In this document: positions 32,331 through 43,539 of the stretch, piece by piece | How the letters are laid out: each line of letters starts with the position of its first letter | How positions within the stretch are numbered: position 1 is the stretch's first letter | The notes under the pieces: model-generated | What the model was told of the DNA's origin: nothing | Seen by the model: only the letters and a program-made list of their open reading frames with translations | The model's database searches: none | NCBI RefSeq assembly: GCF_000350225.1 | Contig: NW_005178758.1 | Coordinates: 236,575-300,574, forward strand | Reading direction: 5' to 3' | DNA from: Chondrus crispus | Lineage: Eukaryota; Rhodophyta; Florideophyceae; Gigartinales; Gigartinaceae | Length of the DNA: 64,000 nt | Position numbers and translations under genes: made by a program

Positions 32331-34287
32331 TGACACTAAAGGTGTACTGGAACTAATTGAAAAGGGGATTGACGTGATGTCACATTACCTGAAAATGCTT
32401 TCTCGATGCGACATCAGCGAAAACCCCAAAATATCGATTGTTGGGAGGCTGCTCTCTATGTAATTTAGTGACGCGGTTGTGGTTTATCGGCTTCACCAGG
32501 CAAGGAAGAATAAATTACTACCCCAGATGGAAGAGTCACATGACCGAAGGACGGGGGCGTTCTGCTACTTTAGGCACCGGCTCTCACAAAGTGAGACATT
32601 TGGTCGATTCGTGACGCTTTTTGCTCGACAATGGGTGGAAACCCAGCAAGTGTCTGATTACATGGAGAAGAAAGGTATGGAAAGGTAAGGTAATTATGGT
32701 AAGGCCATTGTTCTTCAGAGATAAGGCCAATAGGCACAATTCGGGGTTTCCCAAAGCCAGGAGGCTTCACAGTGGTACTGAACACAGAAAGGTGTCAGCT
32801 CAACCAACCTACTGTGGTCTACGCACCCGGGCCCTGCGTGGAACCAAGGGAGGAAAGACGAAGGTCAGCATGAAACGTTCAAGGCAATTTCAATAGTGCC
32901 CGACTTTTTGCTAAGCCGTTTGTCATATATGCCGGAATGACAGGCCTAAAAGGGACAAACTGATGCGTGCGCAGCCAAGGTCAGCGGAAGTGCGAGATTT
33001 CGAAAGAAGCCTTCGCATGAGGCAGCGGGTTTCATGAAGAGATATTCATGTAAATAATAGTTTTCAGAAAAGAGTTGTGAATTCTCGGATTTAGAAAACT
33101 GCATATTGCACTGTAAAACCTTCAACATGAAGTGGTTGAGGAACATGAGTGATGTAGGACATTGGACGACATGATTGCCAAGGGCCTCAAGCATACTTCG
33201 CGTAGATCAGGCTGGCAGAGTTGCAACCGGTAGAAGAGTTGGGTGTCAGCCGACGGACGGATGCCGGTGATGTACAGCAGCTAGGGCGTGCGGCGGCTAC
33301 AAAAGGCCGTGAACATGTCGGGGTGACGGCCGTCCATAAGCAGCTCGACCAACGTAAGCCGTGGGCGCGACGCGCGAAGGTTAGCATCGGCGACATGTGC
33401 GCAGATGAGAGCATCTGCATGGAGGCAGAGAACTGGGCAGTGAAGAACTCGGTGAACAGGTTGGGGGTGGAAGAGTCCGAATTCCGAGGAGCCACAAAAG
33501 TGAGAGAGCTGATCGGAGGGGAGGGAGGGGTGGTAATTAATTGTTTCTAGGCGGGAATTGGAGAGACTGTAATGACTCAATTCGTATCGGGAAGCACAGA
33601 GTACGTTGACTAGGAACACAACGGCAGTAGAATGTACGAAAGAATGCACAGGAGTGAGTCTCAGAACGCGATGTGGATGATGACTAGTAGACGAAAGGTA
33701 CAACTGTCCAGTGGACAGTCAACATGCGTGATGGACGCTGCTCTATGAAAAACTATCTTCTGCAACCTCAAAGTCAGTGTATTGGTCATGTAAATGATGT
33801 AAACTGACATGGGTGGCTATTTCAGAACATTGCCTCGACAATACAAAACGGGGCAAAGCGCTATTCTTGCGGAGCTCATGTGCTCGAAAAAGTAAAAGCC
33901 TTGAATCATGCAGAGATTCATTCTGATAGGAGCGACGAGGGGATTCCAATGACAAGAGTTTCATCTCATAACTCTTAGATTTGAGAAAAAATACGCCTCC
34001 AAAACCGAGCATGTGGCTAATGTGCTATTACTACTGTGCCTTGTCACTAGACTGTAAGGTATATAGTAAGGCCTCGGCTTGTAATGGGCGGATGCCAATG
34101 TCCGTCTGTAGTGCACACGTGTGGAAGAGGACTGTAATGAATCCGCGTCGCCGTGCGTTTGTACTGCACTTGCGCTGTCGGGTGCTGTAGAAATCCCAGT
34201 GGTGAGAGCACAGTACACTTCTAAAAATAGGCAGAAATTCCGGTCCGTGAGAAAGCACAAGTTTGTGATTAAGAACGAAACAGATAT
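32331..34287. other. No recognised gene
   Basis: Nearly 2 kb of short frames on both strands without domain features. It is bounded on the right by the CTAG/TGTC end of the second piggyBac-like element. It may be old transposon DNA, but no family was recognised. Confidence 0.4.
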
Positions 34288-36490
34288 CTAGTGTCGACTC
34301 CACCAAAATGTGCCCTCATGTGAGGCGCAAATTTGTCCTTATGTGAGGACAAGTCACGAACATTAGAATGATGGTTTATGCGATAGGACGTTTGTAGGTT
34401 GTGGTTCTCTGCTATATGCTTCGGAAAGCAACCTGACCAGTTTCTGGTGCTACATAACCAAGTTTCTTCCTCATCAGAACAATTATCGCGGCATTCGGAG
34501 CACTCAAGGGTGGATTTTTCGGTTTTGCAGACCCGACACTGCTCTTTTTGTGGAGTGCCCGTGGAAATTCCATCTTTGCTCTTGCGACGTCTCTTCGTTG
34601 GGGTGAGATGCAAGCCGACACCACTGAGCCGCCCGCTATCATTCATGGCTTGGCATTCGTCAGGCATCGAGGTCTTTCTGCTTAGATTGATGCGGTCAAA
34701 CGTATTGTGGATAAGCTGCTCAGAAAGCGCTATGTAAAACTCGGATTGCCTTATCCAACATAGAGTGCCTTTGCATCCCTTGTAAGCAAGCCAAGAAACT
34801 ACGAAACATATTAAGAATATGGTAGTATTGACACACGTAGACCAGTTCATGGTTCGGACTTTCCTGTCGAGCGTCATGCCATCCTGTAGACACTGATTGT
34901 GCCCATCTATAGCACCGCAGACATCGTAGTATATCTCAGCAGCTTTCGGCTGCGGTATAATCATTTCTAAACGCTGAGGATATGCAATGGTGTTAAAATA
35001 CTCAAATTGCTACCAACGTACTCTAGAGTATGGCCTGCTTCGGGCCAGGGACGAGAAACTGATTCTGAAGAGTCTTCTGTTTCTGTCAATCCAGAAAAAC
35101 CAATAGCTTCGGGAAAACGTTCTCGTCGACACAGATAAGTCCGCGGCGGTCACCCCTATTTTCGAGCTCAATACCAGAAAGCACCTTGAAAGGAAACTGC
35201 CGGGTTGCAGTATTCACAACGCCAATAAATTATAGCCAACTGCTCTTCATATATTCTGCAGGGAACACAGAAGCGAAGTAGGAGTCCGCACATACCACAC
35301 GCCCAGTTATACTACACGGGTTGAAAAGCTGCCTAAAGGCTTGAGCGCCGCCAGGGGCACCAGCCTCGTCTTCTCCAGAACCTTCGCCTTCAGCCGCTCT
35401 GACAAGTGTGGGATACCCGTGTGGGATAGCTCCTCTCGTCCCTGGGTTCGGTGAGAGGCGGAGGTTTTGCGGAAGGAGCACGAGACGCAGACGCGCGGAG
35501 CGCTAATTAACCAATACAGACGAGCTGGTGAAAAGGGAGTAGCACACGTGGCCGGTTACGTGCCGTCGCTCAGAGGTGCGTATTCGGAAGCGACCGGTAA
35601 CGGGTTAGAAGCCAGCACGAATAAACTAACCGAACGGTCGTAGATTGACGCGAAAGGGACGGGGGCAAGCTTGCCCCAGTTTACTGTTGGGGATGGGTGT
35701 CAGGTCTTAACCCCTCAGAGAGATGCCTTTGACACCTGTCCCAGTACATTACCTGCCGCCTAGTGCGTGCCGGGTACTGCACACAATTAAAATAATAGCG
35801 CCACAATTACTAAGTACCGTATGGGTCCGGCCACTACACGTGTGCGCTACTGTAAACGCGTAATAGCTACGAACTACCACTCAGATGACACCTGTGCTAC
35901 TGTATACGCGTGATGGCAACGACCGACCGCACGGACGACACGTGTGCTACTGTACACGTTCGCCACGTCACAACCGATCGGTACGCGCGCGCGCTCCCAC
36001 ACGTGGGCACCCCGCCCACGTGTACACCGTGCATGGCTGCTACATTAATAACCTCGGCGCGCGCTGGGCGTTATACTAAAAACAAGCTTCAAGCAAATCG
36101 TAATCATACGCATACCACAGGCTGCATTCTGTGTCTCTAGCCGTTCTCTGGTTTTCCGTCAATGGCGATTTATCGTGGTAGAACCTTGTTTATCCAAAAA
36201 CGTCCTTCACTGAACCACCGTGAGTAGGACGCATGTACGCTCGTGCGGTCTGACGGATTAGAGCACATTGACGGTGTTCGTTAAATCGCGACACAAAATC
36301 GTCCACGAGTAGCGGACGATACAGTTCGCTCCCCATGCCTGCCGGCCTGAAAGAAGGCTGGTCGCTAAATCGCATCGCCACCCACAAGGCATCGAAACTT
36401 TGTGGCGTCATACCAGTTGTACAGAAGCAGGGAGCTGGCACATACTTTCCTGGCGTTTTTTGATACCACAGCGGGGATCTACTCCCGATT
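34288..36490 (-). pseudogene. Second piggyBac-like transposase, split by an LTR-like insertion
   Basis: Read on the minus strand: 36190-36441 (FDALWVAMRFSDQPSF, LVDDFVSRFNEHR), then 35230-35481 (GRVVCADSYFASV, second catalytic aspartate), then 34269-34964 (YYDVCGAIDGHNQC, third aspartate, followed by a CRVCKTEKSTLECSEC zinc finger). The segment with the first aspartate is absent or destroyed, coinciding with an LTR-like block at 35490-36076. The 3' end of the element is CTAG then TGTCGACTCCACC at 34288-34304, with subterminal CCTCATGTGAGG at about 34312. The sequence differs clearly from the 29-kb element, so it is a separate lineage. Confidence 0.8.
35490..36076 (+). repeat. LTR-like block inside the second piggyBac gene
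   Basis: It aligns with 13521-14125 (CACGTGGCCGGT-ACG, GGTTAGAAGCC, GTCTTAACCCCT, GCTACTGTA-x-ACG). The start seems truncated or diverged, and the end near 36076 (GGCGTTATACTA) matches the CGCGGTTATACC end of the other copies. It separates two pieces of one transposase gene, which indicates a later insertion. Confidence 0.55.
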
Positions 36491-36500
36491 TTGAACCTTG

Positions 36501-37070
36501 TGTGGTATAACCGCGGGAAGGCGACGGCGCCACCGCCGCCACCCGCCGTACAGTACGCTCGGCTGTAAGCGCGAGCATGACCGTAAGGAGTTGCATTTAC
36601 AGGTGGCGCCTGGTGTGGAGTACAGTAGTACCGGCCCGGCTACACGTGTAGGATCCGAACTGTAGGTAATTAGTAATTAATGGCACAAATTAGCCAGTTT
36701 AGTACAGCAGCTTGGCTACAGTAAGTAACAGCTACTGTAGCGGGACTGGTGTCCGGGCGTCCCACTGAGTGGTTAAGATCATTGCGCCTGCCCCGTCTCA
36801 GTAAACGAGAGGGAGAATCGCCTATCTTCCCTTACCGCTATTAGCTACATCTGTGGCGGTTTTCCCTTTTAGCTTGGGCTTCTAACCCGTGACCGGCCGT
36901 CCGGTTTTTGCGCTTTCGACTGGCTGAGCGTCACCGGCCACTTGTGCTCTCCCTCTTTACGAGTCCATTCCGTACGGTAATTCACTCGCGTGGGTATCTC
37001 TCCAACGAGCGCTCCCTTACCTCTAACCCCCCTCAATCTGCGTGGTCGGCGTGACGGTAGTTATAACACA
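36501..37070 (-). repeat. LTR-like block, reverse copy, TGTGGTATAAC ends
   Basis: The ends are TGTGGTATAAC and GTTATAACACA (10 of 11 inverted), giving TG...CA termini over 570 bp. In reverse it aligns well with 13521-14125. No clear target duplication is seen (left CCTTG, right CCTGC). It may be a solo LTR. Confidence 0.65.
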
Positions 37071-37324
37071 CCTGCTACACAGGACTAATAGTCCTGTGTA
37101 GCAAGTGTGGTATAACTGGAGAGATTTTGAAGGTCTTCGGAGTCATAGTATGACTCCAAAGACCTTTAAAATCTCTCCCGGGGAAGTCTGGGGCAAAACA
37201 TTCGACAGGAGCTGCTTGTTACTCATGTGGACCGTCGACGTCAGTGGTTGACTCAACCACTGACACTGATTACTTTTTATTGCTATTTCCGCCTCAGAGG
37301 CGGAAATAGCAATAAAAAGTAATC
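37061..37324. repeat. Four tandem foldbacks
   Basis: In order: 37061-37086 with 37090-37115 (26-bp arms, 2 mismatches); 37120-37146 with 37150-37176 (27-bp arms, 2 mismatches); 37240-37251 with 37253-37264 (12-bp arms, perfect); 37268-37295 with 37297-37324 (28-bp arms, perfect). Spacers are only 1-3 nt. The first begins in the end of the LTR-like block. Confidence 0.94.
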
Positions 37325-38890
37325 GAGGGCCGATGCATCGCCTCCGTCCATGCCAGGAATAGATTCCTACTCATCTGCAGATATAATTGACCAAGACTTG
37401 TACGGAACCTGATCTTGGACGTCATTTTGGTCCTTTACTTTCAGCCAAAAAGTGGTGTGAACAGTCACTGGTGCCATTACCCTATAAATTGGTTCTGTTT
37501 TTGAGAAAGAATGCGCAGCATGACCACTGGAAGGAGGTTTGGACTTCAGTCGATGGTTGTCATCCTCTTCGGCATTTGGGCATGGAACGTTTGATCCTTG
37601 TTGAGCAGTTGCTGCGGGGACAGTGTGGTATCGCAGTCAAGATTTGTAATTTGAACATTACCCGACGCCGCGCGTTAATTAATGACGCACGCCAACACGT
37701 GTGCCTTACAGAAGGACGCCTGCGCGTTGGCATTACAGACGGAAGACCTACTACAGTACGTACAATACAGCCCGTTGGTTGTATATGACAAGGTACAGTA
37801 GTAATGACACAGTACAGTGCATTGCATAGTAGAGTAAAGTAGTACAGTAGTATGGACAATGTCCGAGACCCTTCCACTTCGCTTATTTAGGCGACAGCGC
37901 CGGGCAATAACAATAAAAAGTCAAGGATCTTTTGGGAACGGATATACTTCGAAGGTGCGACACCGCAGGTCAAGACAAGCCTCTGACTTAGGCGACATTG
38001 TCGATATCTGTCTTGCAACGTTTCCCTGGCTTCTACTGCGTTTACCTTTTCCCTCTCTTCTCTTCCGTCGTTGCGACTACGGGGGTTAAGAATAGCCTCT
38101 ACCTCTAACCTTGGCGTTACTTGTCACGCGACGTTTCTATTGTTTTCCCTTTTACCTCTGTCGTTGCGACTATGCGGGCTAAGAATAGCCTCCAGCCTAG
38201 GCGTATTATTTTCGCACAAGCAATTCCTCTCTATATTGTGACGATTGTCAGGTCACGGGCTACGACAAGCCTCTAGCCTTTGCGGCACTACTGACGTCTG
38301 TCCCTCTCATTCCATCCAGGAGTTACCGCTACTAGGCGCTCCGGTCGTTTCTGACACTGGTCTCTAGGCCCGGGCTCCCCCCGTTTTGTGTGTTCGTACA
38401 CAACCCCTTCCAGTGCTGATCCCATTCCGGGTCAGCACCTTGACTAGTACGCCGTGCTTTTACAGTCTGCCGATGTGCTTCCACTTTTCTATATCACCGT
38501 CCCCATCTACCATGGGGGCACCCCTCATTGGTAATCACCTCTTCCTCGAACTAATTAGTTCATGGCTGGTGACCACCACTACACTACAGAGGGGTCCTTG
38601 AGGAGCTGGAGGGTTATCTGCGTGCCTAGAGCGATTATTGAGTTACTTGTGCTTCATCTGTTCACCCCCCGTTCGTACTCAGGAGTGAGGAACCAGCTTT
38701 GGCGCTGTCCTGTGCCGTAAGTTTGAGACGAAATGACGAGCCCAGGCATGCGTTTAGCCTTGTTGAGCGCGCTATATCGTCCTCTAAACCCCACCAAACG
38801 CGTGTCATGCGTTTCCTGCGCGTGCATATGCGATCCGACCAACTTTAGAGTGTCGAAGGTGAATGCCATCCTAGGTTAAGCAGCACCTGC
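37325..38890. other. No recognised gene
   Basis: A plus frame at 37387-37788 (about 130 codons) reads smoothly but has no domain I know. The remainder includes GTACAGTAC-rich sequence near 37750-37850 and a degenerate tandem repeat at 37960-38290. Confidence 0.4.
37960..38290. repeat. Degenerate tandem repeat of about 100 bp
   Basis: Four related units contain a GGG-TAAGAATAGCCTC or GAC/TACGACAAGCCTC core followed by TAGCCT-like sequence, near 37970, 38080, 38180 and 38262. Stretches such as TCGTTGCGACTA repeat between the cores. Confidence 0.55.
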
Positions 38891-39545
38891 CGAGTGGTAC
38901 TGTTTGTGACACCATCCTACCTGAACAGGACATTTAATCAGATTAGCTCGCCGAAGGCTCTCCCAAGGAGGCATGCAAGACGGGAAGCCCAAAAATGGCC
39001 AGGTTCCATGCTGAAACGGAACCATTTTTTGTTTATTGCTGGTCAAGAATTGTCCCCATATGAGGACCTGTCCTCACAGGAGGACAGAGGTAGAGTAGGC
39101 ACAATTTTCTATCTGACCGTTAGTATTCTTATGAGGATTCTTCTGTATAGTAATCTTATGAGGACAAAAGGTATTTTATTTTTTTGACGATCAAACTCGC
39201 GATTACACTTCTGTTTCGTGAAAACCGAAAGCCATCAACACAGGTAACGTATTTTCTGTCGATTTTGGCAAAAAAACAACTCGTTGATGCATATACGGGT
39301 GTTCAAAAGAAAAAGTCGGCTCATAGTACGCATTTTTCTTAAAGCTAAATTTATTCCAGTAGAATGGAAAGATTGCGTGGAGGACTTTCTATTCGGTTCT
39401 CTAAAGTTAGAACTTCTAACATCCGAAAACAGTTAAAACGAGACAATCTACCAAAGAAATATTGAAACCGTGGCTTTCAACGTTGAAAAGAAATAAAATT
39501 CGCAGACTTTTATGCTATGATAACGCTTGGTCGCATAGACACTAG
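38891..39545. mobile_element. Remnant end of a CTAG/TGTC (piggyBac-like) element
   Basis: The sequence GCATAGACACTAG at 39533-39545 has the same terminal form (TGTCTAT inward, CTAG outside) as the other elements of this group. Inside it, near 39055-39165, several CCTCATA-AGG and TGAGGAC motifs resemble their subterminal repeats. The other end is not certain. It might pair with 34288, spanning 5.25 kb, but the terminal match there is poor. Confidence 0.5.
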
Positions 39546-39606
39546 CCAGAAGCCCCGCGATTACACCCATTAATTAAATCAAATCCTAGTACAGTACAGT
39601 ACGTGC

Positions 39607-39682
39607 TGTACATTGACGCTAAGACAAACCCCACGGTACTCTACTGTACACTGATGCTAAGACTAATCCCACAGTAATCTAC
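39607..39682. repeat. Two 38-bp tandem repeats
   Basis: Units 39607-39644 and 39645-39682 begin TGTACA-TGA-GCTAAGAC and differ at several positions. They are flanked by overlapping TACAGTA words at 39590-39601 and mark the left border of the gene island. Confidence 0.85.
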
Positions 39683-39864
39683 AGTACACAAGATGGGATA
39701 ACGCTATAATTCACGCGGAGAGAAGACGTACGCCGCGTGCCCGCCCAAGCAGGGCTAATGCTCTCCCGCTCGGCTCCTTCCATTCCAGAGGAAGCCCTTC
39801 ACCCCAAAGCGTCGCCTAGTGACAGACAGAGAACCTACAACCAAGAAAGGCCTGCATTCCATTG

Positions 39865-40800
39865 CTATCCGTCCGCAGCCACCATTTCCTTGGCGGTGAA
39901 CGCATACTCAAGCCTCGAGCGCACCGACTCCGCTGTTCTGGCCTCCTTCTCGCCCAAAAAGTCTCTCTCGGAGCTAACGATAGTCATGACGGCGCCCTCT
40001 TTCCCGATGGGCACGATAGCCGCGCACACGGCGCCCTGCTTCAAAAACGACAGGGCGTTAGCATCGACCACGACGATTTCATTCTCCTCGCCTGCAAACC
40101 CCCTGACAGAGAACCCGATATTCGCAGACTCTTTGAGCAGCGGCCCGTCGGCGTACCGCACCTTTCCGTTCTTGTCCGCAATGACAGTGCCGCCGTACCC
40201 GGGGAGGGCGCACAATGCGCCTGCGGCCCACGCGAGCTCGACCTCCATCGGTTTCGTCAACATGGGCGTTTCGTCCACTTCCTCCGGGATGTACCGGTTC
40301 AGGTCCACGCCGACGCTGTCCAGGTTGGGCAGCGGCTGCACCTTCGCGGGCTCTTGGGCGCCCACGGCGAAGGGGTCTGCGATCGGGGCGCCCAAGCCGA
40401 TGATGCCTCCTTGCGGAATGACGACGACTTGCGGCTCGACGGGGGCTTCCGGTTGCTCCGGCGGCTCGAGGATGGCCGTGATGTCCTTGAGCGGGTTGAC
40501 GTCGATGGGCAATTCCACGGCGACAGCGTCGGCGCCGGCATCGGCGGCGGCAGCGGTTGGCTTGCTGGCTTTGGCGGGGGTGGTGGTGGCGGCGCCGGCA
40601 GAATCTGCAGCTCCCCTGTTTTGCAGGAGGAAGAAAGCAGCGCCTAGTCCGCCGGCGGTTATAGTGACGAGACTGACGCCGACGACGGTGGACGAGACCA
40701 TGGCGGGCGCGCGGTGCGTGCGACACACGGCAGCGCGCATGGGAAGAGGCGGCCGCGTCGAGAAGACGGGCGGGAGTGGGAGGAAGGCGGCGGGCGTCAT
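39865..40800 (-). CDS. Probable plastid membrane protein, perhaps CCB2/CCB4-like
   Basis: The 311-residue ORF begins at an ATG. Residues 1-33 are Pro/Arg rich with few acids, as in a transit peptide. A hydrophobic segment follows (about 35-60). A Pro/Ala-rich spacer leads to a C-terminal domain (about 185-305) with ELAWAAGALCALPGYGGTV, then a hydrophobic strand, IVPIGKEG and SSERDFLGEKEAR. This pattern loosely resembles the CCB2/CCB4 family, which helps attach haem to cytochrome b6 in the thylakoid. I base that on motif memory only, and another plastid membrane protein is possible. A C/T-rich leader lies about 40 nt before the ATG. It is the first gene after the transposon region. Confidence 0.6.
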   Translation of the reverse strand: MTPAAFLPLPPVFSTRPPLPMRAAVCRTHRAPAMVSSTVVGVSLVTITAGGLGAAFFLLQNRGAADSAGAATTTPAKASKPTAAAADAGADAVAVELPIDVNPLKDITAILEPPEQPEAPVEPQVVVIPQGGIIGLGAPIADPFAVGAQEPAKVQPLPNLDSVGVDLNRYIPEEVDETPMLTKPMEVELAWAAGALCALPGYGGTVIADKNGKVRYADGPLLKESANIGFSVRGFAGEENEIVVVDANALSFLKQGAVCAAIVPIGKEGAVMTIVSSERDFLGEKEARTAESVRSRLEYAFTAKEMVAADG

Positions 40801-41853
40801 GGTGGCGAGGGTGGTGGCGAGGGTGGTGGCGGAGGGTTGACGGGAGAGGGAGTCGGAGAGGGAGTCGGGACGGGGGGGAGAGGGGGGGAGGTGTGTGTCT
40901 GCGGTAGTAGGGTGTCGATGCCTTGACGGAAGGCCTTCTTATACTCATCGGTGGAACGTTCTACGGCATCAATGACAGGAAGAGAATGTCATACTAGGGT
41001 TAACTGGAGGGGTGGGAGATAGCCGTAAGGGACGTTGATTGGCGGGTTGAGTTTGCACACAGCCGAGATGTACTTCGCCGGAATATCTCTCGGGCCCGAA
41101 TATCAACTGCCAATGAGCTTCGGATAACATTAATTGCATTAAATACAATTATGCAAAATTTTTTTGCATGCCGAATTTTTGTGTTCGTCGGGAGACTACT
41201 GTATATCCCGGACAACAGGAACTTGCTGCAGGTACACCGACGGTTCGACGACCGGGTTCTTAGGCGCAACTCGCTCCTCACTTCCCGTCTCGAAACTGCT
41301 TACCCCTGCCGCTGCCCGCGATGTGCGCGGCTGCGCTGGAAAATTTAACGCTCTTTTTCCTTGCGCGTCCCACACATTCATATTGCAGCGGATGATGGGG
41401 GGATGTAGCGGGAACAGAGAAAATATCTCGGAGAAAAGATCTCGTGTTTCTAGGAAACACTAACGTTGTCCGCCAAACCAGTTTTGGTTTCTGCAACCAA
41501 AAACACGTGTTTACTTACCGGACAACGTTACTGAGATTTGAACAGAATGCACTCATCAATCCGAAATTACACGTGGCATATAGTACACGTGTCACCACGT
41601 GGAAAAGGGCACTACAGCCAAGCTCTATGGACACGTGTTCAATTCTTCTTCTTCTCCTCTTTTTTAATAAATAAATATAATAATAACTAATTAAATTAAT
41701 CCCATCTTTCGTGCCTCGCATGATGCTCGCAGAGCCTTGACCTCATTGCTCGCCAATGCCCACCAGCTTGGACGTCCCATCTCCGTCCCTTCTCTCCCCA
41801 ACCTCCGCTTCGCGACTCTGTATAAGTCTCACCGTCCCCTCTCTTCGACTCTA
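40801..41853. other. Intergenic region between divergent genes
   Basis: This about 1-kb region separates the divergently transcribed CCB-like gene and EPSP synthase, so it should hold both promoters. In minus-strand sense 40842-40891 is a C/T-rich tract close to the first gene's start. An A/T-rich run (TAATAAATAAATATAATAATAAC) lies near 41664-41690. Frames here are short and unconvincing. Confidence 0.5.
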
Positions 41854-41888
41854 TTTCCCCCCCCTCCCCCCCTCCCCCCACGCACCCC
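41854..41888 (+). promoter_or_regulatory. C-rich pyrimidine leader before EPSP synthase
   Basis: An almost pure C/T tract ends about 7-16 nt before the EPSP synthase ATG. Similar tracts precede the starts of the CCB-like gene (40842-40891, reversed), the RHD3-like gene (53143-53181) and CDP-diacylglycerol synthase (60920-60935, reversed). It may be an initiator or 5' UTR translation element, which is inference from position. Confidence 0.5.
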
Positions 41889-41894
41889 TACATC

Positions 41895-43340
41895 ATGGCA
41901 TTTCTCGCCCCCCTCCCGGTACAGGCTTCCCCGCGCCGCCACACGGCCCTCCTCTCCCGCGCCCGGTCCTTCCCGCCGCGCGTCGCGCGTCGCCATGCCC
42001 ACGCGCGCCCTCTGCGCATGACGGCGTCCACCCCGGTCGAGTCTCTGCCGCTGTCCCCCATCGCCTCGCTCCGGGGCGTGATCGATCTCCCGGGATCCAA
42101 GTCGCTGTCCAACCGCGTGCTGCTGCTCGCGGCGCTCGCTCGCGGCCGCACCACCATCCGCAACCTGCTGGTCTCGGACGACATCCGCTACATGCAGGAG
42201 GCGCTCAAGGCCCTCTCCGTCTCGTACGAGACCACCGCCGACGGTGCCTTCGTCGTCGACGGCTGCGCCGGCGCGTGGCCCGTGCAGACCGCCGAGCTTT
42301 TCTTGGGCAATGCTGGTACGGCCATGAGGCCGCTCACGGCTGCCTTGTGCGTCGCGAAGGGCAAGGGGGAATTCGTGCTGGATGGTACCCCGAGGATGAG
42401 GGAGAGGCCCATCAACGACCTCATCGACGCCCTGCAGCAGCTCGGCGCGGACGTGGAGTGCTCGGATACCGGGTGCCCGCCGGTTCGTATTCGGAACACG
42501 GAGGCGGGCTTGCCAGGAGGAGTCGCGCGGGTGTCAGGGAAGATTTCGAGCCAGTATTTGTCCGCTTTGTTGATTGCCGCCCCGATGGCAAATGAAGATG
42601 TCACCATTCGCATTACTGACGAGCTGGTTTCGGTGCCATATGTCAAGATGACCATCAATTTGATGAACAAGTTTGGCGTCGATGTCCAAGTGGACGAGGG
42701 AAATACGGAATTCGTCGTCAAGAAGGGGCAGCAGTATGTGTCGCCTGGAGAGTACTTTGTGGAAGGGGACGCGTCATCGGCGAGCTACTTTCTGGCGGGC
42801 GCCGCCATCACGGGAGGACCGGTCACAGTGAGAGGGTGCGGGAGTGAGAGTGTGCAAGGTGATGTCGACTTCGCACGTATCATGGGGCTCATGGGCGCGA
42901 AAGTCGAGTGGGAGGCGAACAGTATCACCGTATCGAGGGAGCCTGGCACGAAGCTTAAAGGAGTCGATGTGGATTGCGTGGATATTCCGGATGCAGCCAT
43001 GAGCCTCGCCACGACAGCTTTGTTCGCAGAGGGTCCTACTGCGATTCGGAACGTGTACAACTGGCGCGTCAAGGAGACAGAGCGCATGAAAGCGATTGTT
43101 ACGGAGCTGAGAAAGTTGGGTGCCGAGGTCGAGGAAGGGCGTGATTATTGTGTCATTCATCCGCCGAAGACGATCAGGGAAAATGTGCCAATCGATACGT
43201 ACGATGACCATCGCATGGCCATGGCGTTCTCCCTCGTCGCTTGCGGGGGGGTGCCGGTTGTCATTAGGGATCCCAAGTGCACCACCAAGACTTTCCCGAC
43301 TTATTTTGATGAACTAGCAAGGATGACAGCATCGTCGTAG
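41895..43340 (+). CDS. aroA: EPSP synthase (3-phosphoshikimate 1-carboxyvinyltransferase), plastid
   Basis: It joins phosphoenolpyruvate to shikimate-3-phosphate in the shikimate pathway, supplying chorismate for aromatic amino acids in the plastid. The 481-residue protein has an Arg/Ala-rich transit peptide (about 1-42), then PGSKSLSNR (66-74), [12 protein letters not shown] (135-146), RERP (169-172), a DASSASY segment near 300 and RVKETERM near 390, the full set of family signatures. The glycine and proline positions of the GNAGTAMRP loop are the usual ones, so it looks like a class I, glyphosate-sensitive type. It has no intron and is a single-function enzyme, unlike the fused AROM protein of fungi. 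It converges on the zinc-ribbon gene. Confidence 0.97.
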   Translation: MAFLAPLPVQASPRRHTALLSRARSFPPRVARRHAHARPLRMTASTPVESLPLSPIASLRGVIDLPGSKSLSNRVLLLAALARGRTTIRNLLVSDDIRYMQEALKALSVSYETTADGAFVVDGCAGAWPVQTAELFLGNAGTAMRPLTAALCVAKGKGEFVLDGTPRMRERPINDLIDALQQLGADVECSDTGCPPVRIRNTEAGLPGGVARVSGKISSQYLSALLIAAPMANEDVTIRITDELVSVPYVKMTINLMNKFGVDVQVDEGNTEFVVKKGQQYVSPGEYFVEGDASSASYFLAGAAITGGPVTVRGCGSESVQGDVDFARIMGLMGAKVEWEANSITVSREPGTKLKGVDVDCVDIPDAAMSLATTALFAEGPTAIRNVYNWRVKETERMKAIVTELRKLGAEVEEGRDYCVIHPPKTIRENVPIDTYDDHRMAMAFSLVACGGVPVVIRDPKCTTKTFPTYFDELARMTASS

Positions 43341-43539
43341 CAGGAGGATCTTTGATAGCTTCAGTGCGGAGCATGATTTTAGACAGCAGAAAGGCACATG
43401 AACAGACATTCCATAAAAAACCGACTCCGACATGGTCGCTTTATTCATCAAGGTATTCTGTCCGATTCAGGCATCACATTGAGACCTGCTTGCTCTTCCA
43501 GTTCTTTCTCGTCTGACTTTCCATCTGCATTCCTCGTTG

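Noticed and set aside
34288-39545. One 5.25-kb piggyBac-like element from 34288 to 39545
   Set aside because: Terminal sequences TGTCGACTCCACC and TGTCTATGCGACC match poorly beyond TGTC, so the two ends probably belong to different insertions.
40079-40948. Minus and plus frames of 260-370 codons over the CCB-like gene
   Set aside because: Arg/His/Pro-rich shadows; only the 39865-40800 frame has targeting, membrane and globular parts.
41756-42595. A 279-codon plus frame overlapping EPSP synthase
   Set aside because: Out of phase with the conserved enzyme and Pro/Arg rich throughout.
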